A DNA stretch of 64,000 nt from Peribacillus muralis (GCF_001439925.1 NZ_LMBV01000010.1:1-64000), one strand, 5' to 3'. Shown: positions 8,779-17,712, counted from the first letter of the stretch. The notes: generated by a model from the sequence alone, not told the origin. Made by a program: numbers and translations.

Positions 8779-9533
8779 AGTTCAACTCCCTCCACGGATG
8801 CACCAAGCACATCGCCCGTTATCCCACCGAACCAATTGACGATTTTCCGTTTGATATAAAGCAGGAACAACAGTGCAGCCAAACACATGATGGCAAATAA
8901 AGTGACAAGCTTAACATCGATGATCCAGGCAATAGCCAGGCTTGCAAGGAGGTACAGCCAATAAATAGGCAGGCTGCTCTTCTTTACTGCACGTTGAAAA
9001 AATGCGCCAAGGCCCTCATTTTTAGCAAGCGGCATTTTGATAAGCAAATAACCCATCACGCATTTGCTTAAGAGCGGAACAGCGATGATCAAGGCGTATG
9101 TCCATTCATTGACGCGTTCGACGATTTCATAAATGAAGAGGAATCTCGCGGCCAGTAGAATGATGACGGAGATGACACCGAATGCTCCTGTCCGCGAATC
9201 CTTCATGATTTCCAAGCGGCGCTCTTTATCTTGATAAGAAAAAAAAGCATCACTTGCATCGATCCAGCCATCGAGATGCAGACCTCCCGTTAATGCTATC
9301 GTCAAAAACCAAAGGAAAAAGGCAATCGCAAGCGATGACAATGGGGTCCATTCCACTAGTGCATACAAAAAACCGCCCAATATCAAGCCTAGCAATAGAC
9401 CTACTAACGGAAAGGTTTGAATGGCACGGTGAATGTATTTCTTCTCCATCGGTAACTGCTTCTTAATGGGAAAAACCGTAAAGAATTGCAGGTTAATGAT
9501 AAATCCAATCACTCCGCTCATTGGTGTCTTCAC
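8730..9533 (-). CDS. cobS: adenosylcobinamide-GDP ribazoletransferase (cobalamin synthase)
   Basis: CobS joins adenosylcobinamide-GDP with alpha-ribazole (phosphate) to form adenosylcobalamin (phosphate) in the membrane. The 267-residue protein is strongly hydrophobic with about seven membrane segments. The family motif GGLHLDGWIDASDAFF near residues 83-98 carries the acidic Mg2+-binding residues, and KDSRTGAFG follows at about 111. Its ATG overlaps the cobU stop by 4 bp. Its nucleotide donor would come from CblT/CblS, since no cobT lies in the window. Confidence 0.93.
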   Translation of the reverse strand: MKTPMSGVIGFIINLQFFTVFPIKKQLPMEKKYIHRAIQTFPLVGLLLGLILGGFLYALVEWTPLSSLAIAFFLWFLTIALTGGLHLDGWIDASDAFFSYQDKERRLEIMKDSRTGAFGVISVIILLAARFLFIYEIVERVNEWTYALIIAVPLLSKCVMGYLLIKMPLAKNEGLGAFFQRAVKKSSLPIYWLYLLASLAIAWIIDVKLVTLFAIMCLAALLFLLYIKRKIVNWFGGITGDVLGASVEGVELWLWLILWLLHYFAMG

Positions 9534-10093
9534 CCTCTCTTCCGCAACGGAATTCCCGATTCCACTAGATAGGCTTCATCCGCCTGCCCGACGATCGCTT
9601 GATGAAGCTGGCCCAGTATTTTTCCATACGTATGCAGGATTTCATTCTGGAAAATCGGTTCCTGCACCAATTCATTACTAACGACTATTAAACAGCTGGA
9701 TTGCTTTCTTATCACCTTGATCGCATTTATTATTTTTGAAAAAACACTGTGTAAAAATTCCTTTTCAAGCGGATTACCGGGACCAAATAGTTCATTATCA
9801 AGCAGGGTTGTCAAACAATCGAGCAAAATTATCGAATCCTGATCAATGTCAGCTCCTATTCTTGTAATATCCGTTGCATATTCAGACGTTTTCCATGCAA
9901 TGGGGCTGCTTTCTCTATCCTTCCGATGCCTAAGGATCCGTTCACCCATTTCAGCATCACGATCACGGCCGCAGGCGAGATAATGCAAGTTTCCATCCAT
10001 TTGGAGCGCATATTCCAGAGCCTTGCTTTCTGCGAATCTGCTTTTTCCGCTCCGAACACCACCGGTTATAAAACAGAGCCTTGCTTTCTCCAC
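9530..10093 (-). CDS. cobU: adenosylcobinamide kinase / adenosylcobinamide-phosphate guanylyltransferase
   Basis: The bifunctional CobU phosphorylates adenosylcobinamide and then transfers GMP to give adenosylcobinamide-GDP. This 187-residue copy is complete: P-loop FITGGVRSGKS at about 8-18, a LRHRKDR segment near 54-60 that holds the histidine accepting GMP, the LLDCLTTLL Walker B-like strand near 93, and VVSNELV near 135. It overlaps cobD by 28 bp upstream and cobS by 4 bp downstream. It is the fully active form, in contrast to the short relative at 7775-8203. Confidence 0.93.
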   Translation of the reverse strand: MEKARLCFITGGVRSGKSRFAESKALEYALQMDGNLHYLACGRDRDAEMGERILRHRKDRESSPIAWKTSEYATDITRIGADIDQDSIILLDCLTTLLDNELFGPGNPLEKEFLHSVFSKIINAIKVIRKQSSCLIVVSNELVQEPIFQNEILHTYGKILGQLHQAIVGQADEAYLVESGIPLRKRG

Positions 10094-11139
10094 TGTCTTA
10101 CCCCCTCCATCAATGCTTCGTTATCACGTTCACTCTTTACGGCAAACCGGAGCCACAAGCCTCCCAAACCGGGAAAATTATTGGTATGACGCGGTACGAT
10201 TCCTTTTTTCAGCAAAAAGGGAAAAAGGGTTAAAGATTCATCTTTCACTAAATAAAAATTTACCGAGCTATCGGAGACCATTAATCCTTGCTCCTCATAA
10301 AATTGGAAAAGTATCTGTTTTTGTACTTGTATATACTGTCTCGTTTTGCTTATATATGCCTCTTCCTCAAGACAGATCTTCCCTACTTCCAATGCCAGAT
10401 GGTTGACGCTCCAATGCGGTTTATATGTTTTCACCCGACTAATGATATCAGGTGCCGCAAGCAAATAGCCTAATCTCAAACCCGGAATTGCAAAGATTTT
10501 AGTCAAGGATCTTAAAATGAATAGATGTGGAAACTGGGTAAGTAGCGAAGCATAAGTAAAGGCGTCTTCCGTAAAATCGTAAAAGGCTTCATCGATGACA
10601 ACCAGGCAATCGGCTTTTTGGCATTCGTTGATTAATTCCATAACAGCTTCCCGCTTAAATGAAATGCCTGTCGGATTATTGGGCGTACATAAGAAAATGG
10701 CATCATAATCTAGTAATCGAGGAATCAGTCTGTCCAAATCCAGGTGCCACCCAGGTGCATCAAGCTGATGAAAATCGACTGCACATCCGGCCGCCAAACA
10801 AGCTTCTGCATATTCCGCAAACGCCGGCTGAATGATCAACACCTTTTGATTTGCTAGTAGATTCGCTACCAACATGATGATTTCAGCACCTCCGTTTCCT
10901 ACCAAAACGTATGGTTCGGGAAGCGCTTCTTTTTTTGCAATTGATCTTGTCAGTTCAACGGCATGAGGATCTGGGTACTGTACTATTCCTTCAAAGAATT
11001 CGGCCCACCGTTCCTTGATTCGTGAAGGAGGGCCCAATGGGTTGATGTTAGCACTGAAATCGAGAACAGAATCAGGCATCTCGATCTTTAGCGCTTCGTA
11101 AAGAAAATGCGGATTAGAGCCATGAGTTGGTAAAGACAA
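10066..11139 (-). CDS. cobD: L-threonine-O-3-phosphate decarboxylase
   Basis: This PLP enzyme of aminotransferase fold type I makes (R)-1-amino-2-propanol O-2-phosphate, the linker that CbiB attaches to adenosylcobyric acid. The 357-residue protein begins THGSNPHFLYEAL and has DFSANINPLGPP at about 28-39, the family's signature. FLCTPNNPTGI lies near 150 and SLTKIFAIPGLRLGY near 211 contains the PLP-binding lysine. Histidinol-phosphate aminotransferase is the close relative, but the signature and the neighbouring cbiB decide for CobD. It overlaps cbiB by 26 bp. Confidence 0.9.
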   Translation of the reverse strand: MSLPTHGSNPHFLYEALKIEMPDSVLDFSANINPLGPPSRIKERWAEFFEGIVQYPDPHAVELTRSIAKKEALPEPYVLVGNGGAEIIMLVANLLANQKVLIIQPAFAEYAEACLAAGCAVDFHQLDAPGWHLDLDRLIPRLLDYDAIFLCTPNNPTGISFKREAVMELINECQKADCLVVIDEAFYDFTEDAFTYASLLTQFPHLFILRSLTKIFAIPGLRLGYLLAAPDIISRVKTYKPHWSVNHLALEVGKICLEEEAYISKTRQYIQVQKQILFQFYEEQGLMVSDSSVNFYLVKDESLTLFPFLLKKGIVPRHTNNFPGLGGLWLRFAVKSERDNEALMEGVRQWRKQGSVL

Positions 11140-12079
11140 GCGTAAGTCCTCCTAACCAAAGCATCAGTAAAAACAGAAAAGAAGTCCGATGCATGATGGT
11201 AATCGTTTTTTGTATATGAACTGCTTCTAATGGAACAAGCGGAACCCCCATCCTGGCACGGTCAGAAGCTATTCCTTTGTACATATTCAGGCCGCCAAGC
11301 TGCACGCCCAAAATGGCGGCAACACCCGCTTCACACCAACCACTATTCGGACTTGGATGTTTTTTGGCATCATTGATTAATATCTTCCATCTACCGAGGA
11401 AACCATGATAGGTGGATTTCGAGCTTAGCAGCATCAGGAAGCCCGTGAGCCGACTTGGTATCCAGTTCACGATATCATCGAGCTTAGCTGAAGCCCAGCC
11501 AAATTGCCCGTATTTATCATTTTTGTACCCAACCATTGAGTCGCATGTATTGATTGCCCTGTACATCATGGCCAATGGCGCACCGCCTATTGCTGCCCAA
11601 AACAGGGGAGCTGTAACGCCATCACTCGTATTTTCTGATACGGTTTCCACGGTGCCCCTGACTATTTCAGATTCATCAAGATCTGCAGTATCACGACCTA
11701 CAATATAGGAAAGCTTTAGCCTCGCTTGAGGAAGATCCCGTTCATTTAGCGGCTGATACACATCGATTCCTGCCTGCTTTAAGCCCTTCTGCGCAATCGT
11801 CGTAGCAATGATAACGCTCTCCCATAAGATGCCGGCTAGCGGATGGATACGGTATGCAAAATAGGCGGTTAGACCAGTAATCACCACTACTACCGTTAAG
11901 ATGATCAGCACCATGAGAAGTCCATTTCGTTTCTTATATGCACCTCTATTGAACGCCTGATCCAATCTGCTTATCATCTTTCCTATCCATTTAACAGGAT
12001 GCGGCCAATTGGGCGGATCACCTAGTAATAGATCAAGGAAAAAAGCCAACGTAACCGCAATAAGATGATGGTATATCAT
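11114..12079 (-). CDS. cbiB: adenosylcobinamide-phosphate synthase
   Basis: CbiB is a membrane enzyme that condenses adenosylcobyric acid with aminopropanol phosphate. The 321-residue protein has several membrane segments and the family motifs LLGDPPNWPHPV near 19-30, VETVSENTSDGVTAPLFW near 142-159, and NSGWCEAGVAAILGV near 245. In this operon it re-builds the side chain after CbiZ has removed the original one. Its ATG overlaps the preceding stop by 4 bp. Confidence 0.93.
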   Translation of the reverse strand: MIYHHLIAVTLAFFLDLLLGDPPNWPHPVKWIGKMISRLDQAFNRGAYKKRNGLLMVLIILTVVVVITGLTAYFAYRIHPLAGILWESVIIATTIAQKGLKQAGIDVYQPLNERDLPQARLKLSYIVGRDTADLDESEIVRGTVETVSENTSDGVTAPLFWAAIGGAPLAMMYRAINTCDSMVGYKNDKYGQFGWASAKLDDIVNWIPSRLTGFLMLLSSKSTYHGFLGRWKILINDAKKHPSPNSGWCEAGVAAILGVQLGGLNMYKGIASDRARMGVPLVPLEAVHIQKTITIMHRTSFLFLLMLWLGGLTLVFTNSWL

Positions 12080-13548
12080 TGTTCCTCAATCCGTTTCCGA
12101 TTCTTCTTGATTGCTTCCACTATACAATCATATACACCGCGGCTGATCAGCTTCCCTAACGGTGTGATGGTGCCTGCATATTGAAGCTTTGTCCCTCTTT
12201 GTGCTGCGGCAATCAAAATACTGTCTGTCGATGTTCCTGTTGCACATGTATTCGTCACCTTATCCAACACTTGCAAATCATGAAGTGCTTTTACTTTTGC
12301 CTCGGTCGCAGTAACGATGCTGTGGATGAAAGCTTCTTCTGCCAAATGTCCATTTACGAAAATCCATGTATTGATCGTTCCTGGAGCGGCACTCCAAGAA
12401 TGCTGGTCAGCTAAAGAAGCGTCGATGGCATTCCCGACTCCAGCTGTCACGACGATAAACACCGAGAAGTCTTCTGCTTTTAGTAACTTACATTCAACCG
12501 AGTCGAGGAAAACAGCCGTCATCATCCCAACCGTTTCCTGCGGATCGATGTTATTTGCTCTTAGATAGTCCGCCATTTCAACATGATGATCCTCGCAATT
12601 ATAATCACGATGAACGTGCCTATTGACGAAATATCGATGCCAGCCCGTTCCCGAACCAGTCACACCAGACGACATCGTTCTTAAAGGAATCGGAGCGTCC
12701 AATTGAATCATTTCTGGGCCAACTGTCATATATGAAGCATCGATTTCCAAAGGAATAGTCTCACTGCTATGCTTTTCGGGAACGATGAACATTTGCGGTT
12801 TCGGAAGAGCGGGATGTGGATGTTTTTCGATCTTCGTCTGATATACACCTTGGATCCGGTCCTGCTGGAGCACTTCGTTCGGCACATCAATAACTTGAAT
12901 TTGCCCTTTTTCAAGCAACATAAGCCGATCACAATATAAACCAGCCAAATTCAGGTCATGGAAGATTGAAATAACCGTCAACCCTTGCTCCTTTGCCATT
13001 TTCCTCATTAAATCAAGCAATTCCTTTTGATAGGAAAGATCGAGGTGGTTCGTCGGCTCATCCAAAAAAAGAATTTCCGGCTCTTGGGCAAGTGCCTGTG
13101 CCAGTAAGACCCGTTGTCTTTCCCCTCCCGATAAGCGCTCAAAATGGAAATCCTGAAAATCAGCCACTCCCGTTTGTTGCATCACCCGTTGGACGATGGC
13201 TTCATCTTCTGTCGTCCAGCTATGGAACCAACCAGTTTGATGCGCGTATCTCCCAAGTGAGACCGTCTCCTTTACGGTGTACGAGAAAGCTAAAGAGGAA
13301 TGCTGAGGAAGCACAGCAATGACCTGTGCCAGCTGTTTTGAGGAATAATCCTTCAAATCCATATCCCTTATCCGTATGCTCCCGCTCTTATAATCGAGCA
13401 CCCCGCTAAGCATGCTTAACAGCGTCGTTTTCCCGCTGCCATTCGGACCTAAAATCCCGAATAATTCTCCTTTATTCACCCCAAAAGAGACAGATTCCAA
13501 AACTGCTTTATTTCCATATCCACCCGTTAACCCTATAACATCAAGCAT
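12076..13548 (-). CDS. fused corrinoid ABC ATPase and adenosylcobinamide amidohydrolase (BtuD-CbiZ)
   Basis: This 490-residue protein joins two functions. Residues 1 to about 250 form an ABC ATPase of the iron/B12 type, with Walker A GPNGSGKTT near 34-42, signature RLSGGERQRV near 139 and Walker B FLDEPTNHLD near 162; it powers the BtuC/BtuF importer. From about 300 to the end is a CbiZ domain (VTAGVGNAIDAS, NTCATGTSTD, GKLISRGVYD), which cuts the aminopropanol arm from adenosylcobinamide to give adenosylcobyric acid. The fusion links import with remodelling. I recall similar fusions from other Bacillus. It overlaps btuC by 8 bp. Confidence 0.9.
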   Translation of the reverse strand: MLDVIGLTGGYGNKAVLESVSFGVNKGELFGILGPNGSGKTTLLSMLSGVLDYKSGSIRIRDMDLKDYSSKQLAQVIAVLPQHSSLAFSYTVKETVSLGRYAHQTGWFHSWTTEDEAIVQRVMQQTGVADFQDFHFERLSGGERQRVLLAQALAQEPEILFLDEPTNHLDLSYQKELLDLMRKMAKEQGLTVISIFHDLNLAGLYCDRLMLLEKGQIQVIDVPNEVLQQDRIQGVYQTKIEKHPHPALPKPQMFIVPEKHSSETIPLEIDASYMTVGPEMIQLDAPIPLRTMSSGVTGSGTGWHRYFVNRHVHRDYNCEDHHVEMADYLRANNIDPQETVGMMTAVFLDSVECKLLKAEDFSVFIVVTAGVGNAIDASLADQHSWSAAPGTINTWIFVNGHLAEEAFIHSIVTATEAKVKALHDLQVLDKVTNTCATGTSTDSILIAAAQRGTKLQYAGTITPLGKLISRGVYDCIVEAIKKNRKRIEEQ

Positions 13549-14608
13549 CCGTCCTACTCACTCTCCGTCCCTGTAATAAAATCAACGCAAATGCCGGGGC
13601 CCCGATAAGTGAGGTGATCACCCCAATCGGCAGTTCCGACGGGGCGATGATCGTCCGTGATACTAGGTCCGCCAAAATTAAAAACCCACTTCCTATCAGC
13701 AAAGACAGCGGCAGCAAATGCCTATGATCAGGTCCCCAAATCCTCCGCACCAGATGAGGGATGACCAATCCGACAAAGCCTATCGTCCCTGACACGGCAA
13801 CAGCTGCCCCTGTCAATATCGAACCAGCTATCAAAATCCACATTTTTCGCCTCCGAACATCCACACCTAAATGCTTTGCCCGGTCTTCCCCGAAAGTCAT
13901 CGCATTCAATTCACTTGTATTCATGAACAAAATCAACGAACCGATGATAAAAAACGGTAAAATGATCATGATATAATTCCACCCGCGCATGGAGACGCTT
14001 CCCATGAGCCAACCGATGATTTGTCTTAATTCTTCTCCTGTCAAAGCAATCATCAATGAAATGAAGGCACTTAAAAACGAGCTAAAAATGATTCCCGTTA
14101 AAATGATCGTTTCCACTTTCATTGTTCGATCCAATTTTTTGGCAAAGGCGAGCACACAGAAAATCGTGATCACTGAACAGGAAATACTCAATACAGGCAG
14201 GGTATACAAACCGATGAATGGCAGTGATATATTCAAGAATAAGGTCAATACCGCACCGACTGAAGCTCCTGATGAAATACCTAATGTGTAAGGATCAGCA
14301 AGCGGATTTCGGAGCAGCCCCTGAAATGCCGCACCAGCAATCGCAAGTGATGCCCCAACCAAGCCTGCAAGCAGCACACGCGGCAAGCGGATGTTCATCA
14401 CGATATTCGTCAGCATCACATCGGGATCAACGGCAAGCGGCAAATGAAAAACCTCCTTGCCGATTATTTGCAGTAGTGCTGGAATGGGTACGGACACCGA
14501 ACCGAAGGAAATGCCGATCAGACTAGCAAAAAGTAGAAATATTGACGCAATCAAATAAGCAAACGTCCATTTAGTTTTCAAATACGTTCGGATAGATTGA
14601 TTTGGCAA
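13541..14608 (-). CDS. btuC: corrinoid ABC transporter permease (FecCD family)
   Basis: The 355-residue protein is a polytopic inner-membrane permease of the FecCD/BtuC family with about ten hydrophobic segments. RLPRVLLAGLVGASLAIAG near 93-111 and GLVIPHLVRRIWGPDHR near 277-293 (the ATPase-contact loop) are typical. It pairs with the substrate-binding lipoprotein upstream and the fused ATPase downstream. The start is TTG at 14608, just after AGAGGAAC and inside the btuF end, giving a 38-bp overlap. Substrate assignment rests on the riboswitch and the corrinoid genes rather than on the permease itself. Confidence 0.88.
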   Translation of the reverse strand: MPNQSIRTYLKTKWTFAYLIASIFLLFASLIGISFGSVSVPIPALLQIIGKEVFHLPLAVDPDVMLTNIVMNIRLPRVLLAGLVGASLAIAGAAFQGLLRNPLADPYTLGISSGASVGAVLTLFLNISLPFIGLYTLPVLSISCSVITIFCVLAFAKKLDRTMKVETIILTGIIFSSFLSAFISLMIALTGEELRQIIGWLMGSVSMRGWNYIMIILPFFIIGSLILFMNTSELNAMTFGEDRAKHLGVDVRRRKMWILIAGSILTGAAVAVSGTIGFVGLVIPHLVRRIWGPDHRHLLPLSLLIGSGFLILADLVSRTIIAPSELPIGVITSLIGAPAFALILLQGRRVSRTDA

Positions 14609-15536
14609 GTTCCTCTACTCCCTCTATTAAGCGTGGACCAGAACGGGTCACCAAGTCCGAATTGACATCAAAGACTTGAACGTTCTTAACGGCTTTTACG
14701 TCTTGCCACCCTTTTCGGCCCGTCACATCACTTACAGGATCTTTTGTATAATTACCATACGTTGTAATAATGACATCCGGATTAGCAGCAATCATCGACT
14801 CTTCATTTATCTTGGCCCAACCGTCCAAATCTGCAGCTGCATTATCCGCTGCAATCATCGTAAGCATTTCATTCATGAACGTATTTTTCCCAGGCGTGTA
14901 TATTTCCGGTGACGGCGAAACCTCCACTAACACGTTCTTTCTATCCTCTTCCTTTATGGATTTGGCTTTTTCAGAAATAGCCTTCAGCTTCGTTTTCATA
15001 TCCGCGATGATCTGTTTCGACTTTTCATGTTCACCTGTTGCCTGTCCAATCATATCGATAGACTCATACACCGCTTTAAAGCTTTGTGCATCATTGACTA
15101 CAAGGACATCTATCCCGGCATCCTTAAGCTGCTGCAGTCCTTCATTTGAATTATGGGCACTGGATGCATGGGCAAGAACAAGGTCGGGCTTCATGGAGAC
15201 AATCAACTCTGTATTCATTTCCATTCCGCCAACTTTTTCAATATCTTTCGTTTCTTCCGGGTAATTATCATTGTCGGAAACGCCAACAACTTTGTCACCC
15301 AAACCAAGTGCAAAAACCACTTCCGTATTACTCGGTATCAAGGTAACGATTTTCTCCGGTTTTTCCTCTATCGTCACTTTTTCTCCCGTTGCATCTTTAA
15401 TCGTAATCGGGAAAGCATCGTGTTGAGCATGATTCGTTTGCTGCTTTTCTTTTCCTTCATTAGATGTGTCACCGCAACCAACGATCATTCCTACTGTCAG
15501 CAACATCACCAGTATCAGACCAAATATTTTCTTCAT
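14571..15536 (-). CDS. btuF: corrinoid-binding lipoprotein
   Basis: This is the extracellular substrate-binding protein of a class III (helical-backbone) ABC importer. A lipoprotein signal ends in GMIVGC. The mature part has the periplasmic-binding fold with EKIVTLIPSNTEVVFALG near 60 and DLVLAHASS near 120. A His-Ala-Gln-His-rich stretch directly after the lipobox is seen in other metal/corrinoid binders. Translation most likely starts at the ATG at 15536, 7 nt after GTGGGG; upstream in-frame TTG (15551) and ATG (15542) codons are less well placed. It is the first gene of the riboswitch-controlled operon. Confidence 0.88.
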   Translation of the reverse strand: MKKIFGLILVMLLTVGMIVGCGDTSNEGKEKQQTNHAQHDAFPITIKDATGEKVTIEEKPEKIVTLIPSNTEVVFALGLGDKVVGVSDNDNYPEETKDIEKVGGMEMNTELIVSMKPDLVLAHASSAHNSNEGLQQLKDAGIDVLVVNDAQSFKAVYESIDMIGQATGEHEKSKQIIADMKTKLKAISEKAKSIKEEDRKNVLVEVSPSPEIYTPGKNTFMNEMLTMIAADNAAADLDGWAKINEESMIAANPDVIITTYGNYTKDPVSDVTGRKGWQDVKAVKNVQVFDVNSDLVTRSGPRLIEGVEELAKSIYPNVFEN

Positions 15537-15595
15537 TTTCATTCCCCACAATCTTAATTATTTCGTTTTTTTCACCTTAACCGAAGGGATTTGCC

Positions 15596-15631
15596 CCAAA
15601 ACAAAAAGCATCCCCCAAACGGAAGATGCTT
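15596..15631 (-). terminator. riboswitch-controlled terminator before btuF
   Basis: On the minus strand AAGCATC...GATGCTT forms a stem (15606-15612 with 15625-15631) followed directly by TTTTTGTTTT. It lies between the B12 aptamer and btuF, the usual place for the expression platform. Confidence 0.8.
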
Positions 15632-15699
15632 GCATGGCAACAATATCAATACGGACTTTTTAAGGTCTGCCACACACCTCCCCATCCGCGTGGGTTAAT

Positions 15700-15848
15700 A
15701 GGTGTACGAATTGTGGCAGGTCTCCTGGCTCATGGTCATCGTCAACGGCACCTTCCCATATTTCATACAGTGGTTCACAGCCGTCAGCTCCCATATACAG
15801 TGGCGGGACCGCGCTGGCATTTCACCAGCTTCCCTTTTAAGTCATTAA
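15700..15848 (-). promoter_or_regulatory. cobalamin (AdoCbl) riboswitch
   Basis: The B12 box AGCCAGGAGACCTGCC is present exactly (minus strand, 15715-15730). The 5' part reads AAGGGAAGCTGGTGAAATGC and then GCGGTCCCGCCACTGT (about 15798-15838), the conserved core. Downstream of the box, CTGCCAC...GTGGCAG and ACACCT...AGGTGT can form an alternative long hairpin (about 15664-15720), probably the antiterminator. Together with the terminator at 15596-15631 it should switch off the 12-gene corrinoid operon when adenosylcobalamin is plentiful. Confidence 0.95.
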
Positions 15849-15874
15849 GACACCCATTCGCTCATATGTATATA

Positions 15875-15895
15875 ATTTCACTGCTTATCATTATA
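15875..15895 (-). promoter_or_regulatory. probable promoter of the corrinoid operon
   Basis: A perfect TATAAT on the minus strand at 15890-15895 overlaps the stop codon of the deacetylase gene and stands about 45 nt before the aptamer. No convincing -35 box was seen, so this is a suggestion. Confidence 0.4.
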
Positions 15896-16850
15896 CACCA
15901 TGCACGAGTTCATTATGATAGGATTTTTCCGTGTAATGCTTAAAATGCCCCATCCCGCTTAACTCATTGGAAGCATTTTCAATCATTGAAGCAAATCCCT
16001 CGGCCGATATTCCAGGTGAGATCCGAACGCGATGCAGGCCATACATCCCCTGAGCACTCGTTGCACCACCAGGCTCGGTCGTGACTGCCATCTTGTATCC
16101 TGCTTCTTTTGAAAGCCTCAGGCTATCTTCATTATACCGACCGACTGGATACGAAAGTACTGTCGTATCCTGGTGCAGGATGCGATCGAATAATTCCTTG
16201 GATTGGATCATTTCGGCTTCCTGCTGCTCCGAAGTCATCCGGTTCAGCTCAAGATGGTTGATGGTATGACTTTCGATGGAGATCCCGCCCGCGCTCATCT
16301 CCACCATTTGATCTTTCGTCAAATGATGAGCCTTATCAATGGTCTTCCCGATCATGAAGATCGTCGCTTTCATGTCATATTCCTTCAATACTGGGAAAGC
16401 CTCTGTATAATTATCCGTATAGCCATCATCAAAAGTAATCCAGACACACTTTTCACTTGGCATTCGATTTTCGGTTAAAACGAGAAAAGCCTCATTAGGC
16501 GATAACGTCTCGTACCCATTTTCCTGAAGCCAAGCCATTTGCATTCGGAATTCCTCCTTTGGCACACGGAGGTTATTACCCTCTGATATGCTATGGTACA
16601 TCAAAATCGGAAGCCGAACTGCGGACTCGGCCCGGATCCAGTCACTCGTATCAATTCGTTCATGACTTGCTACCTCCTCAGAATCTATGTCGGCATTCTC
16701 CGCTGCTTCAGCCACCTCAATAGGATCTTCTGTAATCGGCGCAGCCGTCTTTGTACCTATTTTCTCTAAAACCCCTTGTGAACATCCAGCTAAAAATAAC
16801 ACTCCAAGCAATGCTGCCATCCATATAAACTTATATTTCCCCACTATCAT
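15891..16850 (-). CDS. polysaccharide deacetylase family lipoprotein
   Basis: This 319-residue protein has a lipoprotein signal with LFLAGC (Cys23), a low-complexity acidic linker to about residue 65, and then a NodB-type deacetylase domain. The motif MYHSIS is near 84, the metal/catalytic motif ITFDDGYTDNY near 138, and ESHTINHLEL near 193. It should remove acetyl groups from a cell-surface polysaccharide or peptidoglycan; the precise substrate is not visible. It is transcribed in the same direction as the corrinoid operon but is separated from it by the promoter and riboswitch, so it is functionally separate. Confidence 0.85.
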   Translation of the reverse strand: MIVGKYKFIWMAALLGVLFLAGCSQGVLEKIGTKTAAPITEDPIEVAEAAENADIDSEEVASHERIDTSDWIRAESAVRLPILMYHSISEGNNLRVPKEEFRMQMAWLQENGYETLSPNEAFLVLTENRMPSEKCVWITFDDGYTDNYTEAFPVLKEYDMKATIFMIGKTIDKAHHLTKDQMVEMSAGGISIESHTINHLELNRMTSEQQEAEMIQSKELFDRILHQDTTVLSYPVGRYNEDSLRLSKEAGYKMAVTTEPGGATSAQGMYGLHRVRISPGISAEGFASMIENASNELSGMGHFKHYTEKSYHNELVHGV

Positions 16851-16986
16851 TCTCCTATTTTTTTCTAGCCTAATAGTACCAGAAAACTAGTGAATAATAA
16901 AGTCTCCCAATAAAAACATAAAAAGGAAAAAAACGAGGAGTAAAGTGACCCACAAGCATTTTTTTTCATAATTATAAGCTACTCAC

Positions 16987-17015
16987 TTGAAATGTTTGCC
17001 TATAACAAATATAAT
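16987..17015 (+). promoter_or_regulatory. sigma-A promoter of the tRNA-Arg gene
   Basis: TTGAAA (16987-16992) and TATAAT (17010-17015) are separated by 17 bp, about 27 bp before the tRNA 5' end. The duplicated tRNA fragment at 18977 has no such promoter. Confidence 0.8.
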
Positions 17016-17041
17016 AAACAAGTCGTCGACCTTTATAATAT

Positions 17042-17115
17042 GTCCCAGTAGCTCAGCAGGATAGAGCGACAGCCTCCTAAGCTGTAGGTCGTAGGTTCGA
17101 TTCCTATCTGGGACG
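17042..17115 (+). tRNA. tRNA-Arg (anticodon CCU)
   Basis: A full cloverleaf can be drawn: acceptor GTCCCAG/CTGGGAC, D arm with AGCTCAGCAGGATAGAGC, anticodon stem ACAGC/GCTGT around loop CTCCTAA (anticodon CCT), and T arm GTAGGTTCGATTCCTAT. CCA is not encoded. The rare-arginine tRNA gene is a common phage and element integration site, and here its 3' part is the left att site. Confidence 0.95.
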
Positions 17116-17119
17116 CTAA
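17068..17119 (+). repeat. attL, left 52-bp direct repeat
   Basis: It spans the tRNA-Arg anticodon arm to 4 nt past its 3' end and is identical to 18977-19028 over all 52 bases; the flanking bases differ on both sides. Confidence 0.85.
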
Positions 17120-17132
17120 TATACAGACAGTA

Positions 17133-17159
17133 AAAACCCCTTATATAATAAGGGGTTTT
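17133..17159 (+). terminator. terminator after tRNA-Arg
   Basis: A 10-bp stem AAAACCCCTT/AAGGGGTTTT ends in a T run. It lies inside the integrated element, so the element brought a replacement terminator for the tRNA. Confidence 0.8.
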
Positions 17160-17214
17160 CTGTTTTATATGATTTCATTTTTTTTATATAACAGTTTGTT
17201 TGCCGAAAACAAAA

Positions 17215-17712
17215 TTACCACCTGTGGTTTAACGCCATATCGGAGTTTATATTGTTAACTAAAATAGCAAAATCAGGGAATAGTGTTTCAGTTCTAATAT
17301 CGAAGGATTCAAACAATATTTTCTTAGCTTCTTTTTTTAGTTCCGGAGAAATGGCTATAAAAAGAATCCCCCCTATGACGAACGGTAATTCTTTTTGAAA
17401 CAACTAGAGGTTCCATGAATACTGGTAAGTCATAGGTTAATAATTCTTGCATTAAACTTTTATAATCTCTTGTTTCTAAAAAACCTTCATAACCTAAGCC
17501 ATCCAATTGAAAAGTATGTACACCTGTTAACAGACCTGTTTTATCAATATTTGAATTTTAAAAAACCACAAAGCTACTAGCATACCCTTTGAAAAGTCTA
17601 CAGTAGGAAATTTCATCAATTCGACAAAACTTTCAGGCATTTGAATTTTTCCGAAAATCTCACTATTGAAAGTATCCATTTTAATCCCCCGTTTTACTTC
17701 ATTCCTTTTCAC
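17215..17712 (-). pseudogene. broken FRG-domain protein gene
   Basis: Three overlapping reading frames on the minus strand join into one decayed protein. In order they read FPTVDFSKGMLVALWFF, then LDGLGYEGFLETRDY with VFMEPLVVSKRITVRHRG, then ISPELKKEAKKIL and TETLFPDF. These correspond to the FRG-domain landmarks PTRLLDfS-plVALyFA, the P..s.RI.aQ.G stretch and the final K..i...L...gI...tLFPD. Frame changes occur at a T6 run (near 17560) and a G6 run (near 17375), and the N-terminal FRGq part is missing. The FRG family is often found on mobile elements; its role is unsettled. The assignment is from motif recall. Confidence 0.55.
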
